Shown here one piece after another: positions 27,628 through 36,348 of a stretch of 64,000 nucleotides of DNA. The stretch lies in contig NZ_OCTN01000001.1 of assembly GCF_900231835.1 (NCBI RefSeq), positions 558,001 through 622,000 on the forward strand, given 5' to 3'. The position numbers were made by a program, and so were the translations under genes. Each line of letters starts with the position of its first letter. The stretch's first letter is position 1. A model generated the notes under the pieces. It ran no database searches. It was not told where the DNA came from and worked only from the letters and a program-made list of their open reading frames with translations. Source of the DNA: Pontivivens marinum (GTDB lineage: Bacteria; Pseudomonadota; Alphaproteobacteria; Rhodobacterales; Rhodobacteraceae).

Positions 27628-28608
27628 TTAGTTCAGAGCAGCGTCCGAGATTTCGAGCGTATATGCGCCCTCAGGCTCAACCGTGATAACCGGATCCGAA
27701 CCACCGCCCAGCAGCGTTGCCACCGTGCGCTCGTAATCGGCAACGTCCAGCGCGCCGTTCGAACCTGCGGTCAGCAGGGCAATCTCACCCATCATGCGGA
27801 CCTGATGCGATTCGGTTTGCGCACCGGTTGCATCATTGTCGAGCACGATTTCTGCTGCCTCAGCCGGATTTTCCTCGGCCCATTTCCAGCCGCGCATGGA
27901 GGCACGGACGAAGCGCACCATCCGGTCTACGAATTCCGGATCGTCGAGGTTTTCCTCAAGCACGTACATGCCGTCCTCAAGCGTGGCGACGCCCTGCTCC
28001 TCATACTTAAAGGTAACCAGCTCGTCCTCACCCACGCCTGCATCCAGAACCTGACCGTATTCGTTATAGGTCATGGTGGAGATACAGTCGGCCTGACGCT
28101 GCAACAGTGGGTCCACGTTGAACGCCTGACGCAGAACGGTCACGCCGTCCTCGCCACCATCGGTTGGAATACCCAGCTGGCTCATCCAGCTCAGGAACGG
28201 ATACTCGTTGCCAAAGAACCAAACGCCGATGGTTTTGCCGCGGAAATCCTCGGGCGTTTCGATACCTGCATCGGCCCAGCAGGTCAGCATCAGGCCGGAG
28301 GATTTGAACGGCTGCGCGATGTTCACAACCGGCACGCCGCGTTCGCGTGCGGCCAGTGCGGATGGCATCCAGTTCAGCATCACATCAGCGCCGCCACCGG
28401 CCAGCACCTGAGGAGGCGCAATGTCAGGACCGCCCGGCTGGATCGTCACTGCGAGGTTTTCCTCGTCATAGTAACCGTTATCCAGTGCCACGTAATAACC
28501 GGCGAACTGTGCCTGCGTGACCCATTGCAATTGCAGCGTAACCTCGTCCTGCGCCATGGCAGGCGTCGCAAGCAGGGTGGCTGCGGCCAGTGTTTTGAGC
28601 AATTTCAT
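27628..28608 (-). CDS. NMT1/THI5-like ABC transporter substrate-binding protein, probably for pyrimidines
   Basis: A 326-residue periplasmic binding protein with signal peptide MKLLKTLAAATLLATPAMA. The mature part opens with VTLQLQWVTQAQFAGYYVALDNGYY, the signature of NMT1/THI5-like proteins that bind pyrimidine-type and related small ligands. The ATG at 28608 has AAGGAG in front. It is the last gene of a four-gene transporter operon (ATPase, permease, permease, binding protein). Ligand assignment (uracil, thymine or a related base) is from the neighbouring pyrimidine catabolic genes. Confidence 0.85.
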   Translation of the reverse strand: MKLLKTLAAATLLATPAMAQDEVTLQLQWVTQAQFAGYYVALDNGYYDEENLAVTIQPGGPDIAPPQVLAGGGADVMLNWMPSALAARERGVPVVNIAQPFKSSGLMLTCWADAGIETPEDFRGKTIGVWFFGNEYPFLSWMSQLGIPTDGGEDGVTVLRQAFNVDPLLQRQADCISTMTYNEYGQVLDAGVGEDELVTFKYEEQGVATLEDGMYVLEENLDDPEFVDRMVRFVRASMRGWKWAEENPAEAAEIVLDNDATGAQTESHQVRMMGEIALLTAGSNGALDVADYERTVATLLGGGSDPVITVEPEGAYTLEISDAALN

Positions 28609-28661
28609 GTTCTTCTCCTTGTTGGGTAACCCCTTTTCGGGGCCTTTTGCCTTAGCCCCCG

Positions 28662-29510
28662 TCACCTTCCCCTTTGCGACGGATGCCAGAAGGTGGCCGC
28701 TCTCTCGAGGAGCGTTACCACGCCGTAGAAGGTCGAGCCCGCAAGAGCCGCGACCAAAATAACCGCCCAGACCATGTCGAGCGCAAGCCGACCGACCTGA
28801 GTGGAAATACGAAAGCCCATGCCCAATGTGGGTGAGCCAAAGAATTCCGCAACGATGGCACCGATCAGCGCCAGAGTCGTGCAGATTTTCAGGCCGTTAA
28901 AGATGAACGGCGACGCTGCGGGCAGCTTTAGCTTGGTCAATGCCTGCAAAGGCGAGGCCGCGTAGGTCCGCATCAAATCGGACTGCATCCGGTCCGCCGC
29001 CGCCAGCCCCTGCACCGTGTTTACCAGCATCGGGAAAAAGCACATCACGGCAACCACGGCTGCCTTTGACTGCCAGCCGAAACCGAACCACATCACGAAA
29101 ACCGGTGCCATGCCGATGATCGGCAGCGCGGCAACGAAATTGCCAACGGGCAGCAATCCACGTTTCAGGAAGTCGGACCGGTCCACCGCCAATGACATCA
29201 GGAATGCGGCTCCGCACCCGATGATATATCCCGACAGCGCGCCCTTTACGAAGGTTTGAACGAAGTCAGCCCATAGTGTCGGCAGGTTCGACGCAAAGGC
29301 CAGACCGATGGCAGAGGGCGGCGGCAGGATCGCACCGGGCACGTTCAGCGCGCGCACCAGCAGCTCCCACAATACCAGCAGAGTGGTCCCGAAAATCACA
29401 GGTGCCGCTAACCCTGACCAGCGGTTGCCGGTGATCCGTGCCAAGCGAACATTTGCCCACCAACCGCCAACCCAGATGGCGAGCGCGGCAATCATCAATC
29501 CCACACTCAT
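28662..29510 (-). CDS. ABC transporter permease (NMT1-type system)
   Basis: A 282-residue inner-membrane permease of the SsuC/TauC/ThiX class with about six hydrophobic helices. The EAA-like loop includes DLMRTYAASPLQALTKLKLPAASPFIFNGLKI. Its start overlaps the previous permease stop by 4 bases. With the sister permease it forms the translocation channel for the predicted pyrimidine-type ligand. Confidence 0.88.
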   Translation of the reverse strand: MSVGLMIAALAIWVGGWWANVRLARITGNRWSGLAAPVIFGTTLLVLWELLVRALNVPGAILPPPSAIGLAFASNLPTLWADFVQTFVKGALSGYIIGCGAAFLMSLAVDRSDFLKRGLLPVGNFVAALPIIGMAPVFVMWFGFGWQSKAAVVAVMCFFPMLVNTVQGLAAADRMQSDLMRTYAASPLQALTKLKLPAASPFIFNGLKICTTLALIGAIVAEFFGSPTLGMGFRISTQVGRLALDMVWAVILVAALAGSTFYGVVTLLERAATFWHPSQRGR

Positions 29511-30370
29511 CGTCCGAACCCCATGCGTTTGGTTACAATCCGCTCAATCAGACCCACTGCCACGATCAGCAATGCGGCAAGGGCTGCCGCCCCGAACAGT
29601 GCCGACCAGATCTGCACGGTTTGCCCATAATAACTGCCCGCCAATAATCGCGCGCCCAGGCCCGCAACCGCGCCTGTTGGCAATTCGCCGATCACCGTAC
29701 CGACAAGGCTGGCCGCGACTGCAATCTTGAGCGAGGTAAACAGATAGGGCAGCGAGCTGGGCAGCCGCAGCTGGATGAACCCCTGCAAGCCGCTGGCATT
29801 CCACGTTTTCATCTGGTCCAGCTGCATACCACTGGGCGCGCGCAACCCCTTAACCATGCCCACGGTCACAGGGAAAAAGCTGAGATAGGTGGCGATAATC
29901 GCCTTGGGGATGAACCCCTGCATCCCGACCGAATTCAGCACCACGATAATCATCGGCGCAATGGCAAGGATCGGGATGGTTTGCGAGGCGATCACCCATG
30001 GCATCACGCTCATATCCATCGCGCGGCTATAGACAATGCCGATGGCCAGCGCGATTCCCAGTGTTGCACCAAAACCAAATCCGGCCAGCGTTACGCTGAG
30101 CGTGACCCAGCCGTGATAGATCAGGCTGCGCTTGGAGGTGATTTTCTTCTCGACCGTGGTTTCCCAGATCTCCGTCGCGACCTGATGCGGGGCGGGCAAA
30201 CGGGGGCGGTCCTGTGACCAAGTTTCGGCGATCAATTGCGAGGTGGTCAGCACCCTGTCCTGACGCTCCGCCTGTTGATAGGCCCAGTTGGCGTTGAGGT
30301 AGACAGCGCCCGCATACCAAATCGCGATCATCGCGGCGAGGACGGTCAAAATCGGAACGAGGGACCTCAT
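29507..30370 (-). CDS. ABC transporter permease (NMT1-type system), second subunit
   Basis: A 287-residue permease with an N-terminal helix, a periplasmic stretch of about 65 residues, then the conserved core. Its EAA-like loop is DQMKTWNASGLQGFIQLRLPSSLPYLFTSLKIA. It overlaps the next permease by 4 bases and lies 153 bases downstream of the ATPase. That gap holds ACAGGCC/GGCCTGT (30451-30457 with 30486-30492) but no evident gene. Confidence 0.88.
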   Translation of the reverse strand: MRSLVPILTVLAAMIAIWYAGAVYLNANWAYQQAERQDRVLTTSQLIAETWSQDRPRLPAPHQVATEIWETTVEKKITSKRSLIYHGWVTLSVTLAGFGFGATLGIALAIGIVYSRAMDMSVMPWVIASQTIPILAIAPMIIVVLNSVGMQGFIPKAIIATYLSFFPVTVGMVKGLRAPSGMQLDQMKTWNASGLQGFIQLRLPSSLPYLFTSLKIAVAASLVGTVIGELPTGAVAGLGARLLAGSYYGQTVQIWSALFGAAALAALLIVAVGLIERIVTKRMGFGR

Positions 30371-30523
30371 GACGCCCCCCCGGATTTACGGCTGCCATTC
30401 ATGAATTTTAACGGCGCGGTAAGGTTCGCATGATTGAACGTCAGACATGGTACAGGCCGCAAAGCCGGTATTAGTGAGCGAAGTCGGCCTGTCGCCTTGA
30501 CCTCCACAGGGCGGCAGGTTGCA

Positions 30524-31303
30524 TCAAACATCCTCATGCCCCGCGCGCAGCCCCTCACGAACACGGTGGGCGATGGCGATAAATTCCGGCGTATCGCGGA
30601 TTTCCAGCGGGCGTTCGCGTGGTAAAGTGCTCTCGATCACATCGGTTACGCGGCCCGGGCGTGGCGACATCACCACGATCTTGGTGGACAGGTACACAGC
30701 CTCGGGGATCGAATGCGTGACGAAAGCGATGGTTTTTTCAGTGCGCGCCCACAATGCCAGCAATTGCTCATTCAGGTGGTCGCGCACAATCTCGTCCAAC
30801 GCACCGAACGGTTCATCCATCAGCAGGATATCAGCGTCAAAGGCCAGCGCCCGCGCGATGGAGGCGCGTTGCTGCATGCCGCCGGACAATTGCCACGGGT
30901 ATTTCTTCTCGAATCCGGCAAGGTCAACCAGTTCCAGCGTGCGTTTCACCCGCTCTGCCTGATCTGCCTTGGAATAACCCATAATCTCCAGCGGCAGGCG
31001 GATATTTCCGCCGATCGTGCGCCACGGATACAGGCCAGCCGCCTGAAAGACGTAGCCATAGGCGCGGGATTTGCGGGCCTCCTCAGGCGTCATACCATTT
31101 ACGGTAATCTCACCGGCTGTAGGTTGTTCCAGATCAGCAGCGACGCGCAGAAACGTGGTTTTACCACATCCCGACGGACCGATGAAAGAAACGAACTCAC
31201 CTTTACCAATATCGAGGTTCACATCCTTAAGTGCGTGAACCGGTCCATCATTGGTCTGAAAGGTCAGAGACAGATTGCGGGCGGAAATAACGGGATATTG
31301 CAA
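30524..31303 (-). CDS. ABC transporter ATP-binding protein (NMT1-type system)
   Basis: A 259-residue ATPase of the SsuB/TauB/ThiZ class. Walker A is GPSGCGKTT (about 40-48), the signature LSGGMQQRASIARAL, Walker B ILLMDEPFGALDE, and the H-loop FVTHS. First gene of the transporter operon; a RutR-like palindrome lies 40 bases upstream of the start, tying it to pyrimidine catabolism. Confidence 0.92.
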   Translation of the reverse strand: MQYPVISARNLSLTFQTNDGPVHALKDVNLDIGKGEFVSFIGPSGCGKTTFLRVAADLEQPTAGEITVNGMTPEEARKSRAYGYVFQAAGLYPWRTIGGNIRLPLEIMGYSKADQAERVKRTLELVDLAGFEKKYPWQLSGGMQQRASIARALAFDADILLMDEPFGALDEIVRDHLNEQLLALWARTEKTIAFVTHSIPEAVYLSTKIVVMSPRPGRVTDVIESTLPRERPLEIRDTPEFIAIAHRVREGLRAGHEDV

Positions 31304-31343
31304 AGGCTGCCTCTCAGGTTGCTTGAATAGAGTGACGCAATTT

Positions 31344-31359
31344 TTGACCGGTCGGTCAA
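31344..31359. promoter_or_regulatory. RutR-like operator upstream of the pyrimidine ABC transporter
   Basis: TTGACCGGTCGGTCAA shares the TTGACC/GGTCAA arms of the RutR consensus TTGACCANNTGGTCAA, differing at the inner bases. It lies about 40 bases upstream of the ATPase start codon. Confidence 0.65.
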
Positions 31360-31544
31360 GGGTTGCGTGCAGTTAATCACATAACTTGCCGCGCTATTAG
31401 CCAGGCGCACATAACGCAAACAGACACTGCCATAAATATGAGCACCACAAACACTCCAGCAGCAGATATCGCCTGGACATTCAGTGTGCACAAAACAGCT
31501 CCATCCGCCAATTTGCACAAAAGCGCTGGCATTTACGCAGCCAC

Positions 31545-31580
31545 AAAAAGAAAGGGGCGCCAACCATAGTCAGCGCCCCC
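31545..31580 (-). terminator. Rho-independent terminator of the pyrimidine catabolic operon
   Basis: Read leftward, GGGGCGC (31579-31573) pairs with GCGCCCC (31560-31554) and is followed by TTTCTTTTT. It lies 23 bases after the dihydropyrimidinase stop. Confidence 0.85.
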
Positions 31581-31602
31581 GTCAATTACAGGTTATAGCA
31601 GA

Positions 31603-33066
31603 TCAAACCCCGCTTGGGATGTTCATCGGATTGCGCTCAATCTTGCGCGGGGTGTTCAGCGATTTCCACTTGCTCAACGCCTTGGACGCGCTGGCAAAGG
31701 CAGGGCGACGCACGAATTTTCCGCGACCCGGCTGGGGCTGCGAGTTCTGACCATAGGCCCAGATCACATCACCACGGCTGAGGGTATAGCGTGGCTGCGC
31801 CGTGACCTCATACCCCTCGAACACGTTGTATTCGATGATGGATTTCTGGGTGGAGGTCGAGATTGTCTTGGTTATTGTCGGATCCCAGACCACGATATCC
31901 GCGTCGCCGCCAACCATGATGCCACCCTTTTGTGGGTAGATGTTCAGGATTTTAGCGATGTTGGTCGAGGTCGCGGCAACGAACTCCTCCGGCGTCAGGC
32001 GGCCGGTCTCGACCCCCTGCGTCCACAGCATCGCCATCCGTTCTTCAAGCCCACCAGTGCCGTTTGGAATCAGCGTAAAGTTCTCCAGCCCCATCCGTTT
32101 TTGCACGTCCGAGAACGCGGCATGATCCGTCGCAACCACTTGCAGCGAGCCGGAGGAAAGACCTGCCCACAGGCTGTCCTGATGCATTTTATTGCGGAAC
32201 GGCGGGGACATGACGCGGCGTGCGGCATATTGCCAGTCCTTGTTGAAATACTCGCTTTCGTCGAGGGTCAGGTGCTGGATCAGCGGCTCACCATAAACGC
32301 GCATGCCCTTTTGACGGGCACGGCGGATTGCCTCATGCGCCTGCTCACATGATACGTGCACGATGTAGAGCGGCGTGCCGGCGGCGTCAGCGATCATGAT
32401 CGCGCGGTTTGCGGCCTCACCCTCCAATTCCGGCGGGCGGGAATAGGCGTGCGCCTCGGGGCCGGTTTGACCCTCAGCCAGCAGTTTTTCCTGCATGGCC
32501 TGCACGATATCGCCGTTTTCCGCATGGACGAGTGGCAGCGCGCCCAGTTCCGCGCAGCGCTTGAACGAGGCAAACATCTCGTCATCCTCGACCATCAAGG
32601 CGCCCTTATAGGCCATGAAATGCTTGAACGTGTTGATGCCACGCTGTTTTACGACCGCCTCCATCTCCTCGAAGATGTTCTCGTTCCAGCCGGTAATCGC
32701 CATGTGATAGCTGATATCGGTGCAGATCTGGTCCTTGGATTTCTTGTCCCACGCATCAATCGCGTTGAGCAGCGATCCGTCCTCACCGGGCAGGCAGAAA
32801 TCCACCAGCATCGTGGTGCCACCAGCGGCCGCAGCAAAGGTGCCGGACTCAAACGTCTCCGCCGCAGTCGTGCCCATGAACGGCATTTCGAGGTGCGTAT
32901 GTGGGTCAATACCGCCGGGGATGACATAAGCATCGGTAGCGTCGATGGTCTCATCACCTTTGAGATTCTCACCGATCTCGACGATTTTTTCACCATCGAT
33001 CAGGACGTCCGCTTTCCACTGACGGTCCGCAGTGACGATGGTTCCGTTTTTGATGACTTTGGTCAT
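31603..33066 (-). CDS. hydA: Dihydropyrimidinase (D-hydantoinase)
   Basis: A 487-residue amidohydrolase that opens dihydrouracil or dihydrothymine to the N-carbamoyl-beta-amino acid. Metal ligands are His56 and His58 in DPHTHLE, Lys154 in HFMAYKG (carboxylated in the family), and later His in YIVHVSCEQAH and DHAAF. The ATG at 33066 (MTKVIKNG) is the family start; the frame is open further upstream only into repeat sequence. It is the last gene of the catabolic operon, separated from its partner hydrolase by the inserted GIY-YIG gene. Confidence 0.96.
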   Translation of the reverse strand: MTKVIKNGTIVTADRQWKADVLIDGEKIVEIGENLKGDETIDATDAYVIPGGIDPHTHLEMPFMGTTAAETFESGTFAAAAGGTTMLVDFCLPGEDGSLLNAIDAWDKKSKDQICTDISYHMAITGWNENIFEEMEAVVKQRGINTFKHFMAYKGALMVEDDEMFASFKRCAELGALPLVHAENGDIVQAMQEKLLAEGQTGPEAHAYSRPPELEGEAANRAIMIADAAGTPLYIVHVSCEQAHEAIRRARQKGMRVYGEPLIQHLTLDESEYFNKDWQYAARRVMSPPFRNKMHQDSLWAGLSSGSLQVVATDHAAFSDVQKRMGLENFTLIPNGTGGLEERMAMLWTQGVETGRLTPEEFVAATSTNIAKILNIYPQKGGIMVGGDADIVVWDPTITKTISTSTQKSIIEYNVFEGYEVTAQPRYTLSRGDVIWAYGQNSQPQPGRGKFVRRPAFASASKALSKWKSLNTPRKIERNPMNIPSGV

Positions 33067-33085
33067 TGGATTTGCTCCTGCTGCT

Positions 33086-33116
33086 GCGCTGTTCCGGGCT
33101 TGACCCGGAACAGCGC
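33086..33116. repeat. Palindromic repeat, left flank of GIY-YIG gene
   Basis: GCGCTGTTCCGGG (33086-33098) pairs perfectly with CCCGGAACAGCGC (33104-33116) around the loop CTTGA. The core GTTCCGGGCTTGACCCGGAA resembles dispersed palindromes that I know from alphaproteobacterial genomes. It lies in the 5' leader of the dihydropyrimidinase gene. Confidence 0.8.
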
Positions 33117-33124
33117 GCTTATGG

Positions 33125-33412
33125 TCAATACGGTATGTCGAAGGCGACATCGCGCCAATCTGGATTGTGCTGTTGGATCAAAGCGATCTTCCAATCGCGT
33201 CTCCATTTTTTTATGCGCCGTTCTCGAACGATAGCTTCGTGATGGGTTTGGTGTGTTTCGAACCAGACCAACGTCCCGATATTGTAACGCGCTGTATGGC
33301 CAGGGATTGCCCCTGCCCGATGTTGTTCCACACGCCGTCGCAAGTCGTTGGTTGAGCCGAGGTAAAGTGCGCCATGTGGCCGGGATGCGAGAAGATAAAC
33401 GTAGTACTGCAT
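33125..33412 (-). CDS. GIY-YIG nuclease-family protein inserted in the pyrimidine operon
   Basis: A 95-residue single-domain GIY-YIG protein. The motif YYVYLLASRPHGALYLGSTND supplies the two Tyr-containing strands, an Arg in LRRRVEQHR follows, and IVRERRIKKWRRDWK is the basic region with the conserved Glu of the fold. Such stand-alone proteins (UPF0213-like) are common and often multi-copy in alphaproteobacteria; their function is not settled. It has no apparent link to pyrimidine breakdown. The gene lies between two oppositely oriented palindromes, which suggests insertion as a small cassette in the operon's orientation. Confidence 0.85.
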   Translation of the reverse strand: MQYYVYLLASRPHGALYLGSTNDLRRRVEQHRAGAIPGHTARYNIGTLVWFETHQTHHEAIVRERRIKKWRRDWKIALIQQHNPDWRDVAFDIPY

Positions 33413-33482
33413 CGAATGCGCCCCGCGCTGCCCGGTCCCAAAGCGGGTGCAACTCTCGGCCAGAGCAACACCAATGGGCGAG

Positions 33483-33504
33483 GTTCCGAGTCAAGCCCGG
33501 AACA
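33483..33504. repeat. Palindromic repeat, right flank of GIY-YIG gene (inverted copy)
   Basis: GTTCCGAG-TCAAG-CCCGGAAC is the reverse orientation of the left repeat, judged by its loop (TCAAG against CTTGA), with one mismatch in the stem. It stops ten bases before the end of the amidohydrolase gene. Confidence 0.75.
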
Positions 33505-33514
33505 GCGGAGGAGC

Positions 33515-34765
33515 TCACCCCACCACTCCCGCCGTTTCAACAACTGCATGGAACAGCACGTTTGCGCCCTTCTCGGCCCATTCCTTTGAGATTTCCTCGG
33601 CTTCGTTATGGCTCAACCCATCGACACAGGGGCACATAACCATTGCCGTGGGTGCCACGCGGTTGATCCAGCAGGCGTCGTGGCCTGCGCCGGAAATCAG
33701 GTCGCGGTGGGAATAGCCAAGGCGTTCGGCCGCGTTGCGGACGGCAGTGACGCAGCCCTCGTCAAAGGCGACAGGGTCGAAACCACCGACTTTCTCGAAC
33801 GCAATCGTTAGGCCCATATCGTCGGCAACCGCCTGCGCGCCGGTCTGCAAGCGGGCCTCCATATCCTCGATCACCGACAGGTCGGGCGAGCGGAAATCGA
33901 CGGTGAACACCACCTGTCCGGGGATCACGTTGCGCGAATTCGGATAGACGTCGATATGACCCGCAGCACCCACCGCATGGGGTGCGTGGGACCATGCGAT
34001 TTCATCCACCAGTTCGAGAATGCGCGCCATGCCGAGGCCCGCATTTTTGCGCATCGGCATCGGGGTGGAGCCGGTATGCGCGTCCTTGCCCGTTACCGTG
34101 ATCTGGGTCCAGCTAAGGCCCTGGCCGTGGGTGACGACGCCGATATCCTTTTGTTCTGCCTCCAGAATCGGGCCTTGCTCGATATGCAGTTCAAAGAAGG
34201 CGTGCATTTTGCGTGCGCCGACGTCCTCATCCCCGCGCCAGCCGATGCGGTCCAGCTCATCACCGAAGCGTTTGCCCTCAGCGTCGGTTTTATCCTCGGC
34301 CCATTCCTGCGTGTGCAGGCCAGCAAAAACGCCCGAGGCCAGCATGGCGGGGGCGAAGCGGGTGCCCTCCTCGTTCGTCCAGTTGGTTGCCACAATCGGG
34401 TGCTTGGTTTTGATGCCTAAGTCGTTGAGCGTGCGGATAACTTCCAGCCCGCCCAACACACCTAGGATGCCGTCATATTTACCGCCAGTTGGCTGCGTAT
34501 CCAGATGCGAACCCACATAGACGGGCAGCGCATCCGGGTCCGTTCCGGCCCGCGTAGCGAACATATTGCCAAGCTGATCGAGGCCCATCGTGCAGCCCGC
34601 ATCCTCGCACCATTTCTGGAACAGGGCGCGGCCCTCACCATCCTCATCCGTTAAGGTCTGGCGGTTGTTACCGCCAGCAATGCCTGGCCCGATCTTGGCC
34701 ATGTCCATCAGACTGTCCCACAGCCGATCCGCGTTGATTTTGAGGTTTTCACCGGGTGCTGCCAT
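33515..34765 (-). CDS. hyuC: M20 Zn-dependent N-carbamoyl-beta-alanine amidohydrolase
   Basis: A 416-residue M20-family hydrolase of the allantoate/N-carbamoyl-amino-acid type, which removes the carbamoyl group (as CO2 and ammonia) to give beta-alanine or 3-aminoisobutyrate. Metal and substrate motifs are GSHLDTQPTGGKYDGILGVLGG, WTNEEGTRFAP, ELHIEQGPILE and ISGAGHDACW. It directly precedes dihydropyrimidinase in the operon except for the GIY-YIG insertion. Specificity for the beta-carbamoyl substrate is from context; a hydantoin-derived L-carbamoyl amino acid is the alternative. Confidence 0.92.
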   Translation of the reverse strand: MAAPGENLKINADRLWDSLMDMAKIGPGIAGGNNRQTLTDEDGEGRALFQKWCEDAGCTMGLDQLGNMFATRAGTDPDALPVYVGSHLDTQPTGGKYDGILGVLGGLEVIRTLNDLGIKTKHPIVATNWTNEEGTRFAPAMLASGVFAGLHTQEWAEDKTDAEGKRFGDELDRIGWRGDEDVGARKMHAFFELHIEQGPILEAEQKDIGVVTHGQGLSWTQITVTGKDAHTGSTPMPMRKNAGLGMARILELVDEIAWSHAPHAVGAAGHIDVYPNSRNVIPGQVVFTVDFRSPDLSVIEDMEARLQTGAQAVADDMGLTIAFEKVGGFDPVAFDEGCVTAVRNAAERLGYSHRDLISGAGHDACWINRVAPTAMVMCPCVDGLSHNEAEEISKEWAEKGANVLFHAVVETAGVVG

Positions 34766-34794
34766 GGGACTATCTCCTTGTTTTAAATGTTAGT

Positions 34795-36288
34795 TCAGGA
34801 CGGGAAGCTGAATGTCGCGCCTGCCTTGATACCTGCGGGCCAACGGGTCGTTACCGTTTTCAGGCGCGTGTAGAAGCGCACGCCCTCTGGACCGTAGATC
34901 GAGTGATCACCAAAGCTGGACCGCTTCCATCCACCAAAGGAATGGTAGGCGACCGGAACCGGAATCGGCACGTTGATGCCGACCATGCCGACCTCGATCC
35001 GGTCCGCGAAATCGCGTGCTGCATCGCCGTCACGAGTGAAGATCGCGGTGCCGTTGCCGTATTCGTGGTCGTTGATCAGGTCCACAGCGGATTCGTAGGT
35101 CTGCGGTTCCATCACTCCCAGCACCGGGCCGAAGATTTCGGTCGTGTAGATGTCCATGTCCGGCTTAACCTTGTCGAACAGCGAGCCGCCCAAAAAGTAC
35201 CCATCTTCATAGCCTTGCAGCGAGAACCCGCGCCCGTCTACGACCAGATCGGCGCCTTGCTCAACGCCGCTATCGATCAGGCCGGTGATGCGATTTTTCG
35301 CCTCACCTGTGATAACCGGACCCATTTCGGCATCGGCATCGGTGGAGGGGCCAACCTTGAGCGCCTCTACCTTTGGCTTCAGGGCCTTAACCAGCTTCTC
35401 ACCTGTTTCTGCGCCGATTGGCACCGCGATGGAGATTGCCATGCAACGCTCACCAGCAGAACCGTAACCTGCGCCCATCAGCGCATCCGCTGCCTGATCC
35501 ATATCGGCGTCAGGCATGACGATCATGTGGTTCTTCGCGCCGCCAAGTGCCTGAACACGCTTACCATTTGCCGTACCGCGGCTGTAAACATACTCAGCAA
35601 TCGGGGTGGAGCCAACGAAGCTGACCGCCTTCACATCCGGGTTGTCGAGCAGAGCGTCCACGCTGGATTTGTCACCATGCACGATGTTCATCACGCCATC
35701 GGGCAGGCCAGCCTCGCGCAGCAGTTCCCATGCCAGCATCGGGGCGGATGGATCACGCTCGGATGGCTTCAGAACGAAGGTGTTTCCGCAAGCGATTGCA
35801 ATGGGGTACATCCACATCGGCACCATTGCGGGGAAGTTGAACGGCGTGATACCGGCCACAACACCCAGCGCCTGACGGTCGCCATAGCTGTCGATGCCGG
35901 GGCCGACATTGCGGGAAAACTCGCCCTTGAGCAGTTGCGGGATGCCGCATGCGAACTCGACCACTTCCAGACCGCGCTGAATCTCGCCAAGGGCGTCATC
36001 ATGGGTTTTGCCATGCTCACGCGACAGTTCACGCGCCATTTTGTCGGCGTTCTGGTTCAGCAGCTCAAGGAATTTGAACATGATCCGTGCACGCTTCAAC
36101 GGCGGGGTGCGCGACCAAGCGGGGAACGCTGCCTTGGCATTTGCGACGGCTGCGTTCACCTCATCCACAGTGGACAATGGCAGGGTTCCGACGGCCTCGC
36201 CAGTGGCGGGGTTATAGATCGATTGGGTGCGATCCGAGGTGCTGTCGACCAGCTGGCCCCCGATGGCATTTTTAATCGTATAGGTCAT
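34795..36288 (-). CDS. mmsA: CoA-acylating (methyl)malonate-semialdehyde dehydrogenase
   Basis: A 497-residue aldehyde dehydrogenase that converts malonate or methylmalonate semialdehyde to acetyl- or propionyl-CoA with NAD and CoA. The catalytic Cys is in [12 protein letters not shown] (about residue 285), and [20 protein letters not shown] and [12 protein letters not shown] are typical MmsA segments. The ATG at 36288 ([11 protein letters not shown]) is preferred over an upstream in-frame start. It uses the product of the neighbouring aminotransferase, completing beta-alanine breakdown. Confidence 0.96.
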   Translation of the reverse strand: MTYTIKNAIGGQLVDSTSDRTQSIYNPATGEAVGTLPLSTVDEVNAAVANAKAAFPAWSRTPPLKRARIMFKFLELLNQNADKMARELSREHGKTHDDALGEIQRGLEVVEFACGIPQLLKGEFSRNVGPGIDSYGDRQALGVVAGITPFNFPAMVPMWMYPIAIACGNTFVLKPSERDPSAPMLAWELLREAGLPDGVMNIVHGDKSSVDALLDNPDVKAVSFVGSTPIAEYVYSRGTANGKRVQALGGAKNHMIVMPDADMDQAADALMGAGYGSAGERCMAISIAVPIGAETGEKLVKALKPKVEALKVGPSTDADAEMGPVITGEAKNRITGLIDSGVEQGADLVVDGRGFSLQGYEDGYFLGGSLFDKVKPDMDIYTTEIFGPVLGVMEPQTYESAVDLINDHEYGNGTAIFTRDGDAARDFADRIEVGMVGINVPIPVPVAYHSFGGWKRSSFGDHSIYGPEGVRFYTRLKTVTTRWPAGIKAGATFSFPS

Positions 36289-36348
36289 AGTTAATTCCTG
36301 TGGTCTCAACCCGAAAAACACGGGCTGCTAAGTGGCTGGCAGAAAGCG

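Larger units (their letters stand above)
31304..31602. other. Intergenic region between transporter and catabolic operons
   Basis: A 299-base gap that holds the transporter operon's control region on its left side (operator at 31344-31359) and the dihydropyrimidinase terminator on its right (31545-31580). I see no convincing gene in between. Confidence 0.55.

Noticed and set aside
31264-31563. Leftward 99-codon frame between transporter and catabolic operons
   Set aside because: It overlaps the ATPase start and the operator, has no ribosome-binding site and no recognisable domain.
33067-33150. N-terminal extension of dihydropyrimidinase into the repeat
   Set aside because: The extra 28 residues come from the palindromic repeat; the family start is MTKVIKNG at 33066.
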